From Actinomycetota bacterium (GTDB lineage: Bacteria; Actinomycetota; Thermoleophilia; Gaiellales; Gaiellaceae), in assembly GCA_005885085.1 (NCBI GenBank), contig VAXY01000073.1:1-19733 (forward strand): a stretch of 19,733 bases of DNA, read 5' to 3'. The translations under genes and the position numbers were made by a program. Positions within the stretch are counted from its first letter, which is position 1; every line of letters starts with the position of its first letter. Shown here one piece after another: positions 7,301 through 13,204 of the stretch. The notes under the pieces are model-generated. The model did not search any database and was not told the origin of the DNA. It was given only the letters and a program-made list of their open reading frames with translations.

Positions 7301-7540
7301 GTGCCGCGCGGTTACGAGGAGGGTCCGGTCGCAGAAGCAGCCGAAGCGCGGCGCGATGCGCTCGAGCGCGGCGAGCGACTCGAGCCGAGGCGGCGCGATC
7401 CCGACCGCCGTGCGGTGTACGGCTCGACGGACGACGACCCGGCGAAGCACTTCCTCGGCTGGGCCGACGAGGTCGACGCCGACCAGCTGTTCGCGTCCGG
7501 GCGTGCATGGGGCATCACGGTGCTCCGCCGCCCGGGGTAG
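7301..7540 (+). CDS. Small charged hypothetical protein, 79 aa
   Basis: A 79-aa soluble protein that I do not recognise. The N-terminal half is rich in Glu, Arg and Ala (PRGYEEGPVAEAAEARRDALERGERLEPRRRDPDRR) and looks helical. The second half, VYGSTDDDPAKHFLGWADEVDADQLFASGRAWGITVLRRPG, looks like a folded domain. Third codon positions are GC-rich, as in the neighbours. The start GTG 7301 is supported by a TACACT box 7 bases upstream, overlapping the promoter of the ABC operon. No transmembrane segment or cysteine is present. The longer frame on the opposite strand through this region reads as an Arg/Ser-rich shadow. Confidence 0.6.
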   Translation: MPRGYEEGPVAEAAEARRDALERGERLEPRRRDPDRRAVYGSTDDDPAKHFLGWADEVDADQLFASGRAWGITVLRRPG

Positions 7541-7610
7541 GCCGCTCGAGACCGCGAAATAGGCCTACCGGCCCATTGCAAGCGGGCGGCGCGGTCGGCA
7601 CCGTTGGCCG

Positions 7611-7775
7611 GTGCACCTCCTCTCCCGCACCGAGCTCTCCGCCTGGATCGTCGCGCTCTTCGTGATCGAGGTGCTCCACCTGAAGTGGATCTGGCTCTCG
7701 GAATGGAGCTGCCGGAAATGCGCGCGCAAGAACCTCGACTGCGGGTGTCCAGGGCGCTGGACTCGATATCTCTAG
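7611..7775 (+). CDS. 54-aa small membrane protein with cysteine-rich tail
   Basis: A short frame starting GTG at 7611. The predicted protein has a hydrophobic stretch at about residues 9-30 (LSAWIVALFVIEVLHLKWIWLS), then SCRKCARKNLDCGCPGRW, giving CxxC-x6-CxC. That is a plausible zinc or metal-binding knuckle on the cytoplasmic side, next to basic residues. There is no clear Shine-Dalgarno and no good -10 box at leaderless spacing, so expression is uncertain. The stop lies 3 bases from the convergent GYD stop inside CTAGCGGCTAG. The function is unknown. Confidence 0.5.
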   Translation: MHLLSRTELSAWIVALFVIEVLHLKWIWLSEWSCRKCARKNLDCGCPGRWTRYL

Positions 7776-7778
7776 CGG

Positions 7779-8063
7779 CTAGCCGACCGCTTCCAAAAAC
7801 TCGTCGATCGTCAACGCGGTGAGCGTGCGGATCTTTGTGCTGCCGCGGGCGCCCAGTGCGACCGAGACGCGCGCGATCGTCGCTGAGTCGGGTGCCTCGA
7901 CGACGTTGACGAAGTCGTACTCGCCCAGCGTCGCCCACTGGTGCACGACCTTCGCGCCGAGCTCCTCCACGTCCTTGTTCACCTCACGCAGGCGGTCGGG
8001 GTTCGACTTCAGCGTCTGCACGCCCTGCGCCGTCAGGCTCGAAAGAAGAATGTAGGTCGCCAT
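7779..8063 (-). CDS. GYD domain protein
   Basis: A 94-aa small cytosolic protein of the GYD family (ferredoxin-like alpha/beta fold, function not established). The N-terminus MATYILLSSLTAQGVQTLKSNPDR and the GEYDFVNVVEAPD segment (about residues 47-59) match the family; the latter is the GxYD motif that gives the name. The start ATG 8063 has an unusually strong Shine-Dalgarno, GAGGAGGAGG (8077-8068), 4 bases upstream. Its first 80 bases overlap the 3' end of the upstream membrane-protein gene in another frame, and its ribosome-binding site encodes an arginine run of that protein. Confidence 0.88.
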   Translation of the reverse strand: MATYILLSSLTAQGVQTLKSNPDRLREVNKDVEELGAKVVHQWATLGEYDFVNVVEAPDSATIARVSVALGARGSTKIRTLTALTIDEFLEAVG

Positions 8064-8745
8064 TTCGCCTCCTCCTCGCTCGGGGCCCCGACTCTACTCG
8101 CGCCGCTTGGTCGACGTACAGGACCGCCGCGCCGAGGACGAAGACCGGTGCGAGCACGAGCAGCGCCAGCACCGCGGCGATGCGCAGTGCCTGGCCGCTC
8201 CCCTCGCGGAGGGCGAAGAAGATGACGAGCCCGGTGAGGAAGATCGTGATCGCGAGCGTCGCCAGCGAGCCGAGCGCGTGAACGAAGTCTGCGCGCGCCA
8301 GCTGCACGCGGCGCCGCAGCGCATCCGCGTAGCCGCGGCGCTCGACGAGCGCCGCCGGAACGGCGAGCCCCACCAGCGCGAGCCACGCCAGCGCGAGCAG
8401 GTAGATGCCGGGAAAGATCCACAGCCGAGAGACGCAGACCGGCAGGAACGCCACGAACCCGACGGCGAGCGCGACGGCGACGTAACGACCCCGGCCGATC
8501 GGGCGCACGAGCGCGACTGCCCCCGCGTACGACGCCGCCAGCACGAGCGGCCCGAGCGCGAGCACGAGCACTGCCCGGACGACGCCGTGCAGATCGGCGG
8601 CCGCGATCCCGAGCAACGCCGGGCCGATGCCGAGCGCAAGCGACGGCCAGAAGCGCGCGCCGTACAACCGAATCGCCTCCGCAACGAGCTGTCCAACGGT
8701 GCGGGTCTCCGGAGGAAGCGGCGGCGGAAGCTCGCTGCGCGCCAT
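7984..8745 (-). CDS. Polytopic membrane protein of unknown function
   Basis: A 253-aa protein with a short proline-rich cytoplasmic N-terminus (MARSELPPPLPPETRTVGQLVAEAIRLYG) and about six hydrophobic spans. A cytoplasmic arginine-rich linker and a hydrophilic tail (RRRRNGDLHSSFEPDGAGRADAEVEPRPPA) follow. No catalytic motif was recognised. ATG 8745 is supported by a TAGGCT box 7 bases upstream (8758-8753); the box includes the TAG stop of the preceding gene. The frame is open further upstream to 8838, but that region codes for the neighbour. The last 80 bases overlap the GYD gene. The composition of the tail suggests a real C-terminus, not frame drift. Confidence 0.75.
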   Translation of the reverse strand: MARSELPPPLPPETRTVGQLVAEAIRLYGARFWPSLALGIGPALLGIAAADLHGVVRAVLVLALGPLVLAASYAGAVALVRPIGRGRYVAVALAVGFVAFLPVCVSRLWIFPGIYLLALAWLALVGLAVPAALVERRGYADALRRRVQLARADFVHALGSLATLAITIFLTGLVIFFALREGSGQALRIAAVLALLVLAPVFVLGAAVLYVDQAARVESGPRARRRRNGDLHSSFEPDGAGRADAEVEPRPPA

Positions 8746-8752
8746 CGCGCCG

Positions 8753-8758
8753 AGCCTA
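8753..8758 (-). promoter_or_regulatory. Putative -10 box of membrane-protein gene
   Basis: TAGGCT on the minus strand ends 7 bases before ATG 8745, predicting a leaderless mRNA. Its TAG is also the stop codon of the upstream gene. No convincing -35 was seen. Confidence 0.4.
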
Positions 8759-9607
8759 GCGGGGAAAAGACGGGTGTCCGTCCACCCAGTCGACCTCGAG
8801 CGCGACGCCTGACTTCTGCAGTGCCTCCAGGTTCGCAACGGACTCGCGTGTCTTCGTATCGATCACGTCGCCGTCGTCTCCGACGTAGATGAACCGTCCG
8901 TCGGCGCTGCGGACGAGCGAGCCGGATCCCGACATCGTCCGCGTGAGCCGGACGTCCTCGACGCGGCGCGGCGGCTGCTCGGGCAACGCGCTGACGTCGA
9001 ACACGTGCAGCGTGCTGTTCGGCGCGTCGAGGACCCACAGCTCGGGCCGATCCGGTGCCAGGGAGAGACCATGGCTTGGCGGATTCGGTCCGAAGCGCCG
9101 GTTCCAGGTGAAGCCCTTGAAGTGGATGACGAAACGCGTCTCACCGTTTCGGAGATCGATGACGCGAAAGCCCAGCAGTCCCCGCTGCGTGACGTACATC
9201 GCGTCGTGCTGCTCGTCGGTGACCGTCAACGTGTCCGAGGCGAACGGCACGAGCCCTCCGCGCTGCAGCCGGCCTGTGCGCAAGCCGAGTATGAACGGGC
9301 CGGACGACGTTCGCACCGCAACGTCGTTTTGCAGTTGCGCGGCGAAGGAGATCCCGCGGGCGCCGGGCAGGCGCAGAGCCCCGACGAGCTTGCTCTGATC
9401 GTCGACAGCGAAGAAGCATGCGGCTCGCTCGGGGAAGACGACCATGTACCGATGTGTCGCGCGGTCAGTGGGCGCATGCCACTGCGGCGCACCGGAGACC
9501 AGGCAGGGCGGCACGCTCTCCGAGCTGTAGTACGCGGTCAGGCCCGCGATCACGCCGACCACCACGACGGCGAGTACCGCCCCGCGCAGCCACACCCGCC
9601 GCGTCAC
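8756..9607 (-). CDS. Membrane-anchored beta-propeller-like (YncE-type) protein
   Basis: A 283-aa protein with a basic N-terminus and one span (residues about 8-26, LRGAVLAVVVVGVIAGLTA), followed by an extracytoplasmic domain of about 255 residues. This domain contains repeated beta-strand blocks reminiscent of YVTN/YncE or WD40-like propellers: RPELWVLDAPNSTLHVFDVS (about 185-204) and SADGRFIYVGDDGDVIDTKT are typical blades. No enzymatic motif is visible, and binding or scaffolding is the likely role. The span could be an uncleaved signal peptide. The GTG start overlaps the stop of the nucleosidase gene as GTGA, so the two are probably translated together. Confidence 0.72.
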   Translation of the reverse strand: MTRRVWLRGAVLAVVVVGVIAGLTAYYSSESVPPCLVSGAPQWHAPTDRATHRYMVVFPERAACFFAVDDQSKLVGALRLPGARGISFAAQLQNDVAVRTSSGPFILGLRTGRLQRGGLVPFASDTLTVTDEQHDAMYVTQRGLLGFRVIDLRNGETRFVIHFKGFTWNRRFGPNPPSHGLSLAPDRPELWVLDAPNSTLHVFDVSALPEQPPRRVEDVRLTRTMSGSGSLVRSADGRFIYVGDDGDVIDTKTRESVANLEALQKSGVALEVDWVDGHPSFPR

Positions 9608-10149
9608 TGCAGCTCAGCGAGCAGCCGTGAGAGTGCCGCTTCCAGCGTTGCGAGCGCATCGTCGAAACGCCAGCGCGAACGGTCGCGCTCGCCGACGAGA
9701 TTCGAGACGCACCGCAGCTCGACGGCGGGCACGCCCGCGAGCTCGGCGGCGCGCAGCACGCCGAAACCCTCCATCGCCTCCACCTCGCAGGCTGTCCCGC
9801 CGCCGATCGCGGCGCACGTCGCGATCGGACAGACATGGGCGTCCGGAAGCGCACGCCTCGCGGCCGTGAGCAGCGTGGCGTCTGGCTCGACGCGTTCGAC
9901 GCGCGGGAGGACGGCCCCCGGATCGGCGGCGATGTCGCAGTAGACGGCCTCCGAGCCGAGCACGAGTGCGGGCGGCCCGATCGTCTTCGCTCCCGCAATC
10001 CCCACGTTCACGAGCGCCGCCGGCGTGCTCAGCGCCAGCGCGCGGGCCGTCGCCGCGGCCGCCTCCACCGGGCCGAGCCCGCAGGCCAGCACCGCGGCGT
10101 CGTCTGCGCCCGTGAGCTCGAGTTCCGTCGCTGCGACGACCAGGATCAC
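9604..10149 (-). CDS. Nucleoside phosphorylase-family hydrolase, futalosine hydrolase (MqnB)-like
   Basis: A 181-aa protein of the PNP_UDP_1 / MTA-SAH nucleosidase fold. Motifs are VVAATELEL (4-12), VNVGIAGA (48-55), VEAMEG (123-128, with the ribose-binding M-E pair), and CVSNLVGERDRSRW (147-160), where the D at 156 would be the general acid. The SNxVGxRDRSRW ending resembles futalosine hydrolase of the menaquinone (mqn) pathway more than MTA/SAH nucleosidase. No other mqn gene is in the window, so the substrate is inferred and no symbol is assigned. At 181 aa it is shorter than typical 220-230-aa members. GTG 10149 follows a TAGCGT box by 6 bases. It heads the gene cluster down to the GYD gene. 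Confidence 0.82.
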   Translation of the reverse strand: MILVVAATELELTGADDAAVLACGLGPVEAAAATARALALSTPAALVNVGIAGAKTIGPPALVLGSEAVYCDIAADPGAVLPRVERVEPDATLLTAARRALPDAHVCPIATCAAIGGGTACEVEAMEGFGVLRAAELAGVPAVELRCVSNLVGERDRSRWRFDDALATLEAALSRLLAELQ

Positions 10150-10155
10150 ACCCGA

Positions 10156-10161
10156 ACGCTA
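10156..10161 (-). promoter_or_regulatory. Putative -10 box of nucleosidase gene
   Basis: TAGCGT on the minus strand lies 6 bases before GTG 10149, a leaderless arrangement. The adjacent plus-strand sequence TAGTCC (10160-10165) is a weak candidate -10 for a transcript reading into the structured region at 10168-10303. Confidence 0.42.
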
Positions 10162-10167
10162 GTCCCC

Positions 10168-10303
10168 CGGAAGGGTGAACCCGCGCAAGGAACTCCGGAC
10201 GGCGGCATCTCAACACTCAGCCGCACGAAAAACCGCCGCTAAGCCAGCCGCAGGCCGGCGGCGAACAACTGACCAAAGGCCGCCCACCGCAGGGGCGGCC
10301 TTT
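10168..10303 (+). ncRNA. Structured non-coding RNA or 5' leader candidate ending at an intrinsic terminator
   Basis: No gene fits 10150-10402. On the plus strand, stacked inverted repeats precede the terminator: CCGGA (10168-10172) pairs with TCCGG (10194-10198) around the small hairpin GGGT-GA-ACCC. CGGCGG (about 10199) can pair with CCGCCG (about 10232), and the latter can alternatively pair with GGCGGCG just before 10263. Mutually exclusive stems ahead of a terminator are the layout of a regulatory leader, although a free-standing small RNA is equally possible. I could not match it to a known riboswitch class. Confidence 0.35.
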
Positions 10304-10310
10304 CTTTCTC
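10275..10310 (+). terminator. Intrinsic (Rho-independent) terminator
   Basis: A perfect 11-bp stem, AAAGGCCGCCC (10275-10285) with GGGCGGCCTTT (10293-10303), has a 7-base loop and is followed by the T-rich run TTCTTTCTCTT. It is oriented on the plus strand, although no plus-strand gene lies upstream between it and the divergent nucleosidase start. A second hairpin, CCCCC-TGGT-GGGGG (10315-10328) followed by ATTTCT, comes directly after it. Confidence 0.8.
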
Positions 10311-10402
10311 TTGTCCCCCTGGTGGGGGATTTCTGCCTGTCGCCGCAAGATCTGGGCCGTTCGCGCGTCTCAGATGGGAACAGCCGCATCCGGAGGTATG
10401 AG

Positions 10403-10711
10403 ATGTACGCCGCACAGATCCAAACGGGGGAGCTGAGGCCGCAGGACCTGCCGACCACTTACGGTGATTGGAGCGACTTCGCACGCTTCGCCGTCACGTT
10501 TGCTCCAAAGGATCGTGAGGGGTGCAGGGAGTTCGCAACGAGTGCCTTCGCCCGCTGGCGGAGGACCGGAGAGGTGCCGCGCACGCTGCAGGAGCTGCGC
10601 GCGTGCCTCTGGTTCGAGCAACGCAGGTGGCGCTTCATGGGCCGTGAGCCGGACGCCGAGGGAATGCAGTACGCCGCAGCGCTGATCCGCGCGATGCGGG
10701 CGCAGTTCTAA
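10403..10711 (+). CDS. Hypothetical protein, 102 aa
   Basis: I do not recognise this 102-aa protein. It is soluble and helix-rich, with many aromatic and arginine residues (GDWSDFARFAVTFAPKDREGCREFATSAFARWRRTGEVP, then LRACLWFEQRRWRFMGREPDAEGMQYAAALIRAMRAQF). It has no transmembrane segment and no clear catalytic motif. ATG 10403 is chosen because GGAGG (10392-10396) lies 6 bases upstream. The frame is open back to 10175, but that region holds the terminator hairpin and reads as low-quality coding sequence. It is one of the few genes here with a classical Shine-Dalgarno and a leader, consistent with regulation through the structured region upstream. Confidence 0.62.
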   Translation: MYAAQIQTGELRPQDLPTTYGDWSDFARFAVTFAPKDREGCREFATSAFARWRRTGEVPRTLQELRACLWFEQRRWRFMGREPDAEGMQYAAALIRAMRAQF

Positions 10712-10739
10712 CCCAGCCCGGCAGTCGGCACGGCCGCAG

Positions 10740-11357
10740 TCACCCTCGCGCGATGACCTCGCGCGACGGGTCTGCGGCCGGATCGCCCTCGGGCAAGACG
10801 TCGTGTGCCCACTCGCTCTGCTTCCATTTCGGGACCGGCGTCTCGCACTCCGACTTCGGCACGAAACGTGAGCGGGCGACGAGCCTGTACTCGTGGATGT
10901 ACCGCGGACAGTTGGGAAAGACCTCGGTGGCCGCAACCCGGACGACGAGTTGCGCCTCGGGATACGCCGGCAGGAGCGGATCGTCGTCGTCCACCGAGGC
11001 GACGCCGTTGAGGCGCAGGCGTTTGCGTCCTTCGAGGTCGATGAACAGCAAGCCGACGTTCTTCGTCTGCAGCAGGTTGCCGGCCGTGAGGTACATCCCG
11101 TTGCCGTCGTAGACCGGGAACGCGATCGTCCGCTCGTCCAGCACCCGAACGAAGCCCGGCTCGCCGCCCTTGTACGAGCTCTGCGGCTGTCCGTCCGCGT
11201 CCACCGTCGCGATGAAGAACATGTCGCGCGCCTCGATGAACGCGCGATCGTCGTCGTCGATGTGATCGCGCACGATCCGGTCTTCGATCCGATCCGCGAG
11301 CCGACGCGTGTCGAAGCGGTCCTGGAGCTCGCGGCTCTTGTCGTGGTACAGCCCCAC
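10740..11357 (-). CDS. Pyridoxamine 5'-phosphate oxidase-like (PPOX) split-barrel flavoprotein
   Basis: A 205-aa protein of the PPOX/FMN-binding split-barrel superfamily. The core segment RAFIEARDMFFIATVDADGQPQSSYKGGEPGFVRVLDERTIAFPVYDGNGMYLTAGNL (about 38-93) has the strand order and the A-T-x-D-x-D-G-x-P-x-x-S pattern of the family. It is followed by VGLLFIDLEGRKRLRLNG, the typical dimer strand. These proteins bind FMN, F420 or haem and act as oxidoreductases or stress proteins; the cofactor cannot be told from sequence. GTG 11357 is the only start between an in-frame upstream TGA and the conserved GLYHDKSRELQDRFDTRRLADR. It lies 60 bases downstream of the LuxR gene on the same strand. Confidence 0.8.
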   Translation of the reverse strand: MGLYHDKSRELQDRFDTRRLADRIEDRIVRDHIDDDDRAFIEARDMFFIATVDADGQPQSSYKGGEPGFVRVLDERTIAFPVYDGNGMYLTAGNLLQTKNVGLLFIDLEGRKRLRLNGVASVDDDDPLLPAYPEAQLVVRVAATEVFPNCPRYIHEYRLVARSRFVPKSECETPVPKWKQSEWAHDVLPEGDPAADPSREVIARG

Positions 11358-11417
11358 GTTCTCGATCTTTTCAGGGAATGCTGACGACCACCAAACATTC
11401 GCCGGGCAGGATTTCTC

Positions 11418-12545
11418 TCAGCCGCACGACCGAGGAGGGCCGCTGCGGGGGCCGCGGCCCTTCTCCGCCGGCCCGCCGGACCGCATCGACGTCAGCCCGG
11501 TTGTGCTGAACGTTGCCAGCAGCTCGCGCCGACTGTGGACGCCGACTTTCTCGAAAATCGACTTCAGGTGATCTTGCACGGTGTACGGTGAGAGCCAGAG
11601 GTCCGCTGCCACCGCATTCGTGTCGAGCCCCGCGCAGACGGCCGAGAGGACGTCGCGCTCCCTGCGGGAGAGCCCGTACGTGCGACAGAGGCGGCCGAAC
11701 GTCTCACCGGCCGTCGCGTCGCGGAAGCTGACCACGATCTCTCCCTCGGCTCGCCCTTCGAGGGGAGCGGCTTCGATCATTACCCAGCTGCCGTCGCTTC
11801 CCCGCTCGAGTGCACGTGCGACGCTCGAATTTCCCGATCGCACGAGCGTCGCCACCGGATACACCATGGCCGGGAAGATCCCGAAGCGGGCATAGACCTC
11901 TGCTCCCGGCAGGTGATCGATCCGGGCGCGCGCCGCCGCCGTCCATTTAACGACTTGCAGTTGACGATCGAGGACGAGCACGCCCGCGACACTGGCCGGC
12001 GCGGCCGTGCACGTTCGTTCGCCCCGGATGCTGCGCCGCAGCGCGGAGCCGAGAATCGGCCCGACGTCGGCGAGGAAATCGACGTCGGCTCGGGTGAACG
12101 GGCGATCGGTGCTGTCCCGGTAGGCCTTGACCCAACCCCAGCACCCAAACGCGTCGCGGCAGGCGACCGCCGCTTCGTCGCCGATGCCGACGCGCCGAAA
12201 GACCTCGTCCCAGCGCCGTGAGCGAGCGAGATCACCATGCGTCTCGGTGCTGAGGCTGCCCGCAGGCACCGATCGGCGGCCAAGCGTCCCCATCGTCGCG
12301 AAATCCTCACCCGCATACTCGAGCTCCAGCACGCGCGGAACGGCCGGCCCGTAGTCGTGTTCCGCCAGTGCGCCGAGTGGGATGAGCGTCTCAGGGTCGG
12401 CGAGCGGCCAGCACCAGCGATCGAAGCCGATCACATGCTGAAGCTCGCGAACTGCCTCATGCCGAATCGCCGCCACGTCCAGCCCCGAGGCGGCCAGCTG
12501 CTCGAGCCTCGCCCGGGATCGAGCACGCTCGCGGTCCGTGGCCAC
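11418..12545 (-). CDS. LuxR-family transcriptional regulator
   Basis: A 375-aa DNA-binding regulator. The C-terminal LuxR HTH (about residues 290-345) reads LSRRERDVLSAVCAGLDTNA, then AADLWLSPYTVQDHLKSIFEKVGVHSRREL, with the hallmark LSxRExxVL, the TVxxHLxxIFxKxGV recognition helix and the RxEL ending. The N-terminal 280 residues have a GAF-like sensor segment (FDRWCWPLADPETLIPLG, about 40-57; an FLADVGPILGSALRR helix) and a PAS-like part (VLVLDRQLQVVKWTAAARARI). The signal is unknown. GTG 12545 was chosen because TATCCT lies 7 bases upstream with TTGGGA at 17-bp spacing. The longer frame to ATG 12608 would run through that promoter. It is divergent from a secreted-protein gene. Confidence 0.9.
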   Translation of the reverse strand: MATDRERARSRARLEQLAASGLDVAAIRHEAVRELQHVIGFDRWCWPLADPETLIPLGALAEHDYGPAVPRVLELEYAGEDFATMGTLGRRSVPAGSLSTETHGDLARSRRWDEVFRRVGIGDEAAVACRDAFGCWGWVKAYRDSTDRPFTRADVDFLADVGPILGSALRRSIRGERTCTAAPASVAGVLVLDRQLQVVKWTAAARARIDHLPGAEVYARFGIFPAMVYPVATLVRSGNSSVARALERGSDGSWVMIEAAPLEGRAEGEIVVSFRDATAGETFGRLCRTYGLSRRERDVLSAVCAGLDTNAVAADLWLSPYTVQDHLKSIFEKVGVHSRRELLATFSTTGLTSMRSGGPAEKGRGPRSGPPRSCG

Positions 12546-12552
12546 GCGACCA

Positions 12553-12581
12553 AGGATATGACTGTCGGCGCAAGATCCCAA
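12553..12581 (-). promoter_or_regulatory. Promoter of the LuxR gene
   Basis: On the minus strand, -35 TTGGGA (12581-12576), a 17-base spacer and -10 TATCCT (12558-12553) end 7 bases before GTG 12545. This is the only start in the window where both boxes and the standard spacing are visible. It predicts a leaderless mRNA. Confidence 0.5.
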
Positions 12582-12592
12582 CTGTCTGGGAT
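12575..12592. promoter_or_regulatory. Inverted repeat, candidate LuxR operator
   Basis: ATCCCA-ACTGTC-TGGGAT is a perfect 6-6-6 inverted repeat whose left arm overlaps the -35 box of the LuxR gene. It sits 52 bases before the divergent secreted-protein ATG. Its size fits the sites bound by dimeric LuxR HTH proteins. Autoregulation, with co-control of the divergent gene, is inferred. Confidence 0.4.
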
Positions 12593-12643
12593 TGCTGGAT
12601 CGCCTCATTCGCTCTCGAATTCGCGTACCACGAAAGGAGACGA

Positions 12644-13135
12644 ATGGGCAAGCACATCAACAGGTGGAGAACCGGCGCGGGGATCGTGGCGACTGCGGCG
12701 ATTGGCATCACCCTCTTCGCGGTCGGCGTCACGCCCGCAGCCGCCGACTATGGGCGAGGCGCCACATACCAGGTTGAGATCACGGTGAACGAAGGCGGCC
12801 CGGCCGGGGGTGGAATCTGGCTGTGGCTGGAGCTGACACCGTCGCCCGGATCCACGACGAGCGGCACCGGGGACTACGCCGGGTCCGACTGCGGTCACGG
12901 TCACGGAGCAGCCCCCGACAAGGGCGATGTCACCTGGTCGAGCTCGAACGGCACTCTGACGATCTCCGGCGTCGTGCTGAACGGGTTCGGGCCGCTCGGG
13001 CCAGTTCCCGTCACGATCAGCGTGCCCTCGGCCTACGGGCATTACGCGTACGCATCGAACGCGTTCGCCGCGATCTTCTCGGGTCTGCCGCCCTTCGTCG
13101 GCGGCGGTCGCGCACAGGTCCAGATCGCGCCATAG
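12644..13135 (+). CDS. Secreted small protein of unknown function
   Basis: A 163-aa exported protein. The Sec signal peptide has a basic n-region (MGKHINRWR), a hydrophobic core (about residues 11-28) and an AxA-type site, PAAA|DYG, with cleavage predicted after residue 34. The mature part of about 129 residues is rich in Gly, Ser, Thr and aromatic residues with alternating beta-type patterns (YQVEITVNEGGPAGGG, GTLTISGVVLNGFGPLGPVPVTISV). It also contains a DCGHGHG segment with possible metal ligands. No enzyme family was recognised. The ATG has a strong Shine-Dalgarno, AAGGAG (12634-12639). It is divergent from the LuxR regulator, with the inverted repeat between them, so it is a likely target. 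A 12-bp hairpin follows the stop. Confidence 0.78.
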   Translation: MGKHINRWRTGAGIVATAAIGITLFAVGVTPAAADYGRGATYQVEITVNEGGPAGGGIWLWLELTPSPGSTTSGTGDYAGSDCGHGHGAAPDKGDVTWSSSNGTLTISGVVLNGFGPLGPVPVTISVPSAYGHYAYASNAFAAIFSGLPPFVGGGRAQVQIAP

Positions 13136-13153
13136 CGTTACGTTCACCGTTGT

Positions 13154-13181
13154 GCACAAGGCGCCGCTCGGCGCCTTGTGC
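13154..13181 (+). terminator. Perfect 12-bp hairpin after the secreted-protein gene
   Basis: GCACAAGGCGCC (13154-13165) and GGCGCCTTGTGC (13170-13181) pair perfectly around a GCTC loop, 18 bases after the stop codon. No T-run follows, so this is a weak or U-less terminator. It ends 11 bases before the -10 box of the cupin gene. Confidence 0.55.
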
Positions 13182-13192
13182 GGGTCTAGGCG

Positions 13193-13198
13193 TAGGAT
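13193..13198 (+). promoter_or_regulatory. Putative -10 box of cupin gene
   Basis: TAGGAT lies 6 bases before GTG 13205, with no Shine-Dalgarno, predicting a leaderless mRNA. No clear -35 was found. Confidence 0.42.
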
Positions 13199-13204
13199 CG
13201 CCAC

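Noticed and set aside
7312..7938. A 208-codon minus-strand frame between the ABC and GYD genes
   Set aside because: Arg/Ser-rich with no domain, and it overlaps the better-supported GYD gene and two plus-strand small genes.
10168..10303. Identity as a c-di-AMP (ydaO) riboswitch
   Set aside because: GGGTGAACCC and GCTAAGCC..GCAGGC loosely resemble pieces of that class, but the order and the conserved core do not fit well enough by eye; it is left as an unassigned structured region.
10175..10402. N-terminal extension of the 102-aa protein back to 10175
   Set aside because: The extension would read through a perfect intrinsic terminator, and a Shine-Dalgarno sits just ahead of ATG 10403.
10370..11398. 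Long minus-strand frame opposite the 102-aa gene and overlapping the PPOX gene
   Set aside because: Ser/Arg/Thr-rich shadow; the PPOX domain is in another frame of the same strand.
11430..11461. GC-rich hairpin GGCCGC/GCGGCC near the end of the LuxR gene as terminator
   Set aside because: It lies inside the coding region encoding a Gly/Pro/Arg tail and is not followed by a T-run.
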